Shown here piece after piece: positions 6,671 through 9,296 of a DNA stretch of 9,296 nt. The DNA lies in the NCBI GenBank assembly GCA_016764115.1, contig JAESSM010000037.1, forward strand, positions 1 to 9,296, read 5' to 3'. The stretch's first letter is position 1. Each line of letters begins with the position of its first letter. The translations under genes and the position numbers were made by a program. Under the pieces are notes generated by a model. That model searched no databases, was not told the DNA's origin, and saw nothing but the letters and a program-made list of their open reading frames with translations. This DNA is from Bacteroidia bacterium. Its GTDB lineage: Bacteria; Bacteroidota; Bacteroidia; JAESSM01; NORP286.

Positions 6671-7699
6671 TTGAACCGTAACTTAATATATCTAATTGTT
6701 GTAATTTCTTTAGGAGCCATAGCGTACTTCTTTGCTACCGACACCTCCAAAAACACGATCCCAAAAGAATTGCGTGATTTTGCTGTTGAAGACACCTCTT
6801 CCATTGATAAAATTTTCATGGCGGACCGTTCGGGCAAGCAAGTTTTACTAGAAAGAAAAACAGGGGGTTGGATAGTCAATCAAAAATACAAAGCGAGAAA
6901 CGATGCCATTGCTTATTTACTTGGAACCATGAAACGTATAGCTGTAATGAGCCCGGTTTCAAAAACCGCCCGCGAAAATATCATCAAAGAAATGGCAACA
7001 GTATCTACTAAAGTGGAGATATATCAAAACAATAAATTACTCAAAACTTACTATGTTGGCAGTGATGTATCACAGCAACTAGGAACTTACATGCTGATTG
7101 AAGAGTCTACAAATCCCTTTGTGATGAATATTCCAGGATTTAACGGCTTTGTTTCGGTCAGGTATTTCTTAAAAGAAAATGACTGGAGGGATAAACGAAT
7201 TTTTAATTACACCTCCAAAAAACTTCTTTCTGTTAAGATAGATTATCCTGATACTACCGAGTATTCATTCCAAATTTCACACCCTGATTCGGCACATTTA
7301 TGGGTAATTGCCTTGGCCGATAACGACACATTGAAAGAGCTAGACACATTACAGACCATCACTTACGTGAATAATAGTTTATGGAACATTCAATTTGAAA
7401 GTTTTAATCATCGTTTAACAGATCACCAAGTCGACTCGATAAAATCGTTAACTCCATATTGCACCATTCACGTAAAGGGAAAAGACAATACTGAAAAGTT
7501 ATTGAAAATTTACCGAAAACCTGCTATTAAAAAAGAAGGTAACGAGGTTGATAACTATGGTTTACTAAGGAAATGGGACATTGACCGAATGTTTGCTGTA
7601 ATACCAGGCACGGATGAATTGGTTGTGATACAAGCTTACGTGTTTGATAAGATCATGAAGAAAGTGGAGGATTTTAGGTTTAAGGAAGAGAGCGTTTAG
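6671..7699 (+). CDS. DUF4340-like one-TM protein, third gene of the gld operon
   Basis: Protein of 342 residues with an N-terminal membrane helix (about 5-22, NLIYLIVVISLGAIAYFFA) and a soluble, probably extracytoplasmic remainder. Landmarks resemble the DUF4340 family: D-T-S-S-I-D-K-I-F-M, then L-L-E-R-K-T-G-G-W-I-V-N (59-70), K-Y-K-A-R-N-D-A-I (72-80), the Y-Y-V-G-S-D turn (127-132), and N-D-W-R-D-K-R-I-F (170-178). In other bacteria DUF4340 proteins often sit beside GldG-type auxiliary subunits, so I infer a subunit of the same ABC complex; no function is known for it. The only start that keeps the membrane helix is TTG at 6671: an in-frame stop lies at 6662-6664, and the first ATG is codon 50, after the helix. 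It starts 12 bases after gldG. Its last 20 bases overlap the end of uvrC on the other strand. The family call is by similarity pattern, so moderately sure. Confidence 0.72.
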   Translation: MNRNLIYLIVVISLGAIAYFFATDTSKNTIPKELRDFAVEDTSSIDKIFMADRSGKQVLLERKTGGWIVNQKYKARNDAIAYLLGTMKRIAVMSPVSKTARENIIKEMATVSTKVEIYQNNKLLKTYYVGSDVSQQLGTYMLIEESTNPFVMNIPGFNGFVSVRYFLKENDWRDKRIFNYTSKKLLSVKIDYPDTTEYSFQISHPDSAHLWVIALADNDTLKELDTLQTITYVNNSLWNIQFESFNHRLTDHQVDSIKSLTPYCTIHVKGKDNTEKLLKIYRKPAIKKEGNEVDNYGLLRKWDIDRMFAVIPGTDELVVIQAYVFDKIMKKVEDFRFKEESV

Positions 7700-9296
7700 G
7701 ATCTAAATATCCCACAATTAACTTTGCCTTAGCCATACCCACAACAGCAACTATTTCTTTATCTTTCGCTTCTTTTACTTTTTTAACTGAACCGAATTTG
7801 TTCAAGAGAGCTTTAATTGTAGAATCACCAATTCCTTTTATTTCTTCCAGTTCAGATTTAAGAGAAGATTTGATCCTCCTCTTTCGGTGATGTTTTATTC
7901 CAAAACGATGAGCTTCATCGCGCAATTGTTGTATTACTTTTAAAGTTTCCGACCTCTTATCAAGCATCAATGGCAAGTCATCCCCGGGAAAATAAAGTTC
8001 TTCTAATTTTTTCGCAATTGAGATCACTTGTATGGTTTTCTCCAAGTTTAATTTTTTTAAACTCTTGATAGCTGAACTCAATTGTCCTTTTCCACCATCA
8101 ATAACGATCAATTGAGGAAATTCCTGTTTTTCATCCACTAATCTCTTATACCTTCGATAAACTACTTCTTCCATTGAAGCAAAATCATCAGGACCTGTAA
8201 CTGATTTGATATTGAATAACCTATAATCTCGTTTGCTGGGCTTGCCTTTCTTAAAAACTACCATTGCAGAAACTGGGTTTGTACCTTGAATATTGGAGTT
8301 ATCAAAACACTCTATATGATTGGGTAAAACTTTTAATCTTAAATCGGCTTTCATTTGTTCCAGGAGCCGAGTATTCTTTTGTTCTCGATTTAATTTCTCT
8401 GAACGAGAAAATTTATCCATCATAAAATACCTGGCATTTTTAACAGATAATTCCAGAAGTTTCTTCTTGTCTCCTCGCTGAGGAACTAAGAATTTTACAT
8501 CTTCATAATTGATATTTAGTTTAAAAGAAACTAAGATCTCCTTAGATTCACTTCCAAATTTTGCTCTAATATCAGTAATCGCCAATGCCAATAATTCCTC
8601 CTTAGATTCATTTAGCTTTTTCTTCAACTCCACATTGTGCGATTGAACTATAGAGCCATTAGCCACTTTAAAGAAGTTTACAAAAGCAAAGTTCTCTTTC
8701 TCCACAATAGAGAAAACATCCACATTGTGAATCTTTGGATTTACAACCACCGACCTGCTCTTATACTTTTCTAATAATTTCAATTTGTCTTTAATAGATT
8801 GAGCATACTCAAACTGATAATCTTTAGCAGCTTGAACCATCTTAACTTTAAAATATTTTATTACACTGCTGATATTTCCATTTAGTATTTGCCGAATATG
8901 CTTTATACCATCGTCATAATCAGTTTCTGACTGATGATTTTCACAAGGACCATTACAATTTCCAATCTGATATTCCAGGCAAACTTTAAATTTCCCTTTA
9001 TTAATATTCTCTTCGGATAATAAAAAATTACAATTCCTTAAAGGATAAATTTTAGAGATTAGTTCTAATAATGCATTAAGCATTTTTACCGAAGCATATG
9101 GACCGTAATATTTAGAACCATCCTTAACCAATTGTCGGGTAGAAAAAACACGCGGAAACCGCTCATTCTTAACACATACAAAGGGATAACTTTTATCATC
9201 TTTAAGTTGAATATTGTATCTAGGTTGATATTTTTTGATCAAAGTATTTTCCAACAATAACGCTTCCAATTCATAATCAACAACAGTAAATTTTAC
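7680..9296 (-). CDS. uvrC: Excinuclease ABC subunit C (UvrC), N-terminus outside window
   Basis: Nuclease that makes both incisions in nucleotide excision repair, recruited by UvrB on damaged DNA. The frame is open to the right edge and reads V-K-F-T-V-V-D-Y-E-L-E-A-L-L-L-E-N, which is the second half of the GIY-YIG nuclease domain; roughly the first 50-60 residues are missing. In visible numbering (538 residues, codon 1 at 9294-9296): the Tyr-Gly-Pro-Tyr motif is at about 64-67. A Cys set lies at 89, 106, 114 and 118. A UVR/UvrB-binding helical pair spans about 142-180. The RNase H-like endonuclease domain has E-C-F-D-N-S (Asp 332), V-I-D-G-G-K-G-Q (Asp 400) and D-E-A-H-R-F (His 463). A tandem helix-hairpin-helix region, from I-K-G-I-G-D to G-M-A-K-A-K, fills about 484-534. 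All expected motifs after the cut are intact, so the gene looks functional. The in-frame TTG at 9267-9269 is not the real start because homologous sequence continues upstream of it. Its promoter is outside the window. Confidence 0.95.
   Translation of the reverse strand, partial: VKFTVVDYELEALLLENTLIKKYQPRYNIQLKDDKSYPFVCVKNERFPRVFSTRQLVKDGSKYYGPYASVKMLNALLELISKIYPLRNCNFLLSEENINKGKFKVCLEYQIGNCNGPCENHQSETDYDDGIKHIRQILNGNISSVIKYFKVKMVQAAKDYQFEYAQSIKDKLKLLEKYKSRSVVVNPKIHNVDVFSIVEKENFAFVNFFKVANGSIVQSHNVELKKKLNESKEELLALAITDIRAKFGSESKEILVSFKLNINYEDVKFLVPQRGDKKKLLELSVKNARYFMMDKFSRSEKLNREQKNTRLLEQMKADLRLKVLPNHIECFDNSNIQGTNPVSAMVVFKKGKPSKRDYRLFNIKSVTGPDDFASMEEVVYRRYKRLVDEKQEFPQLIVIDGGKGQLSSAIKSLKKLNLEKTIQVISIAKKLEELYFPGDDLPLMLDKRSETLKVIQQLRDEAHRFGIKHHRKRRIKSSLKSELEEIKGIGDSTIKALLNKFGSVKKVKEAKDKEIVAVVGMAKAKLIVGYLDPKRSLP

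Noticed and set aside
6655..6879. Minus-strand open frame of 74 codons over the start of the third operon gene
   Set aside because: Antisense to a gene with a clear membrane helix; no independent support.
9267..9269. In-frame TTG as the uvrC start
   Set aside because: The frame stays open to the window edge and the added residues match the conserved UvrC segment before the L-L-L-E-N motif, so the gene is cut, not short.

Overview
The window looks like a piece of a Bacteroidota chromosome, most likely from a gliding or Flavobacteriales-type lineage. The base composition is AT-rich. The ribosome-binding sites are weak, the promoter candidates resemble the Bacteroidota TTTG / TAnnTTTG type, and two core genes of the gliding-motility ABC transporter (gldF, gldG) are recognisable. 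The genus cannot be fixed from the sequence alone.

Layout from left to right: (1) 1-2617, minus strand, the N-terminal 872 codons of a large secreted protein. It is built from alternating GEVED-type and PKD domains in units of about 234-235 residues, and its C-terminus lies outside the window. (2) 2743-4161, minus strand, a lipoprotein with an N-terminal Ig/ASH-like region and a right-handed parallel beta-helix. It may be co-transcribed with (1), although a promoter candidate lies in the 125-base gap. (3) 4162-4238, a short divergent control region with overlapping promoter candidates for both directions. (4) 4239-7699, plus strand, a compact three-gene operon: gldF (ABC-2 permease), gldG (membrane-anchored extracytoplasmic auxiliary subunit) and a one-TM DUF4340-like protein. 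(5) 7680-9296, minus strand, uvrC, which runs off the right edge and overlaps the end of the operon tail to tail by 20 bases.

The operon probably encodes the membrane and extracytoplasmic parts of one ABC complex; its ATPase (GldA in known systems) is not in the window. The two minus-strand genes encode cell-envelope or surface proteins. The large repeat protein is the kind of cargo normally handled by the type IX secretion system, but the sorting domain that would show this is beyond the left edge. UvrC is a housekeeping nucleotide-excision-repair nuclease with no obvious functional tie to its neighbours.

I see no RNA gene, insertion sequence, CRISPR array or phage feature, and no gene-free stretch longer than about 125 bases. 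I found no clearly new biological system. The most interesting points are the internal repeat history of the surface protein, the third gene of the gld operon and the overlapping divergent promoters.
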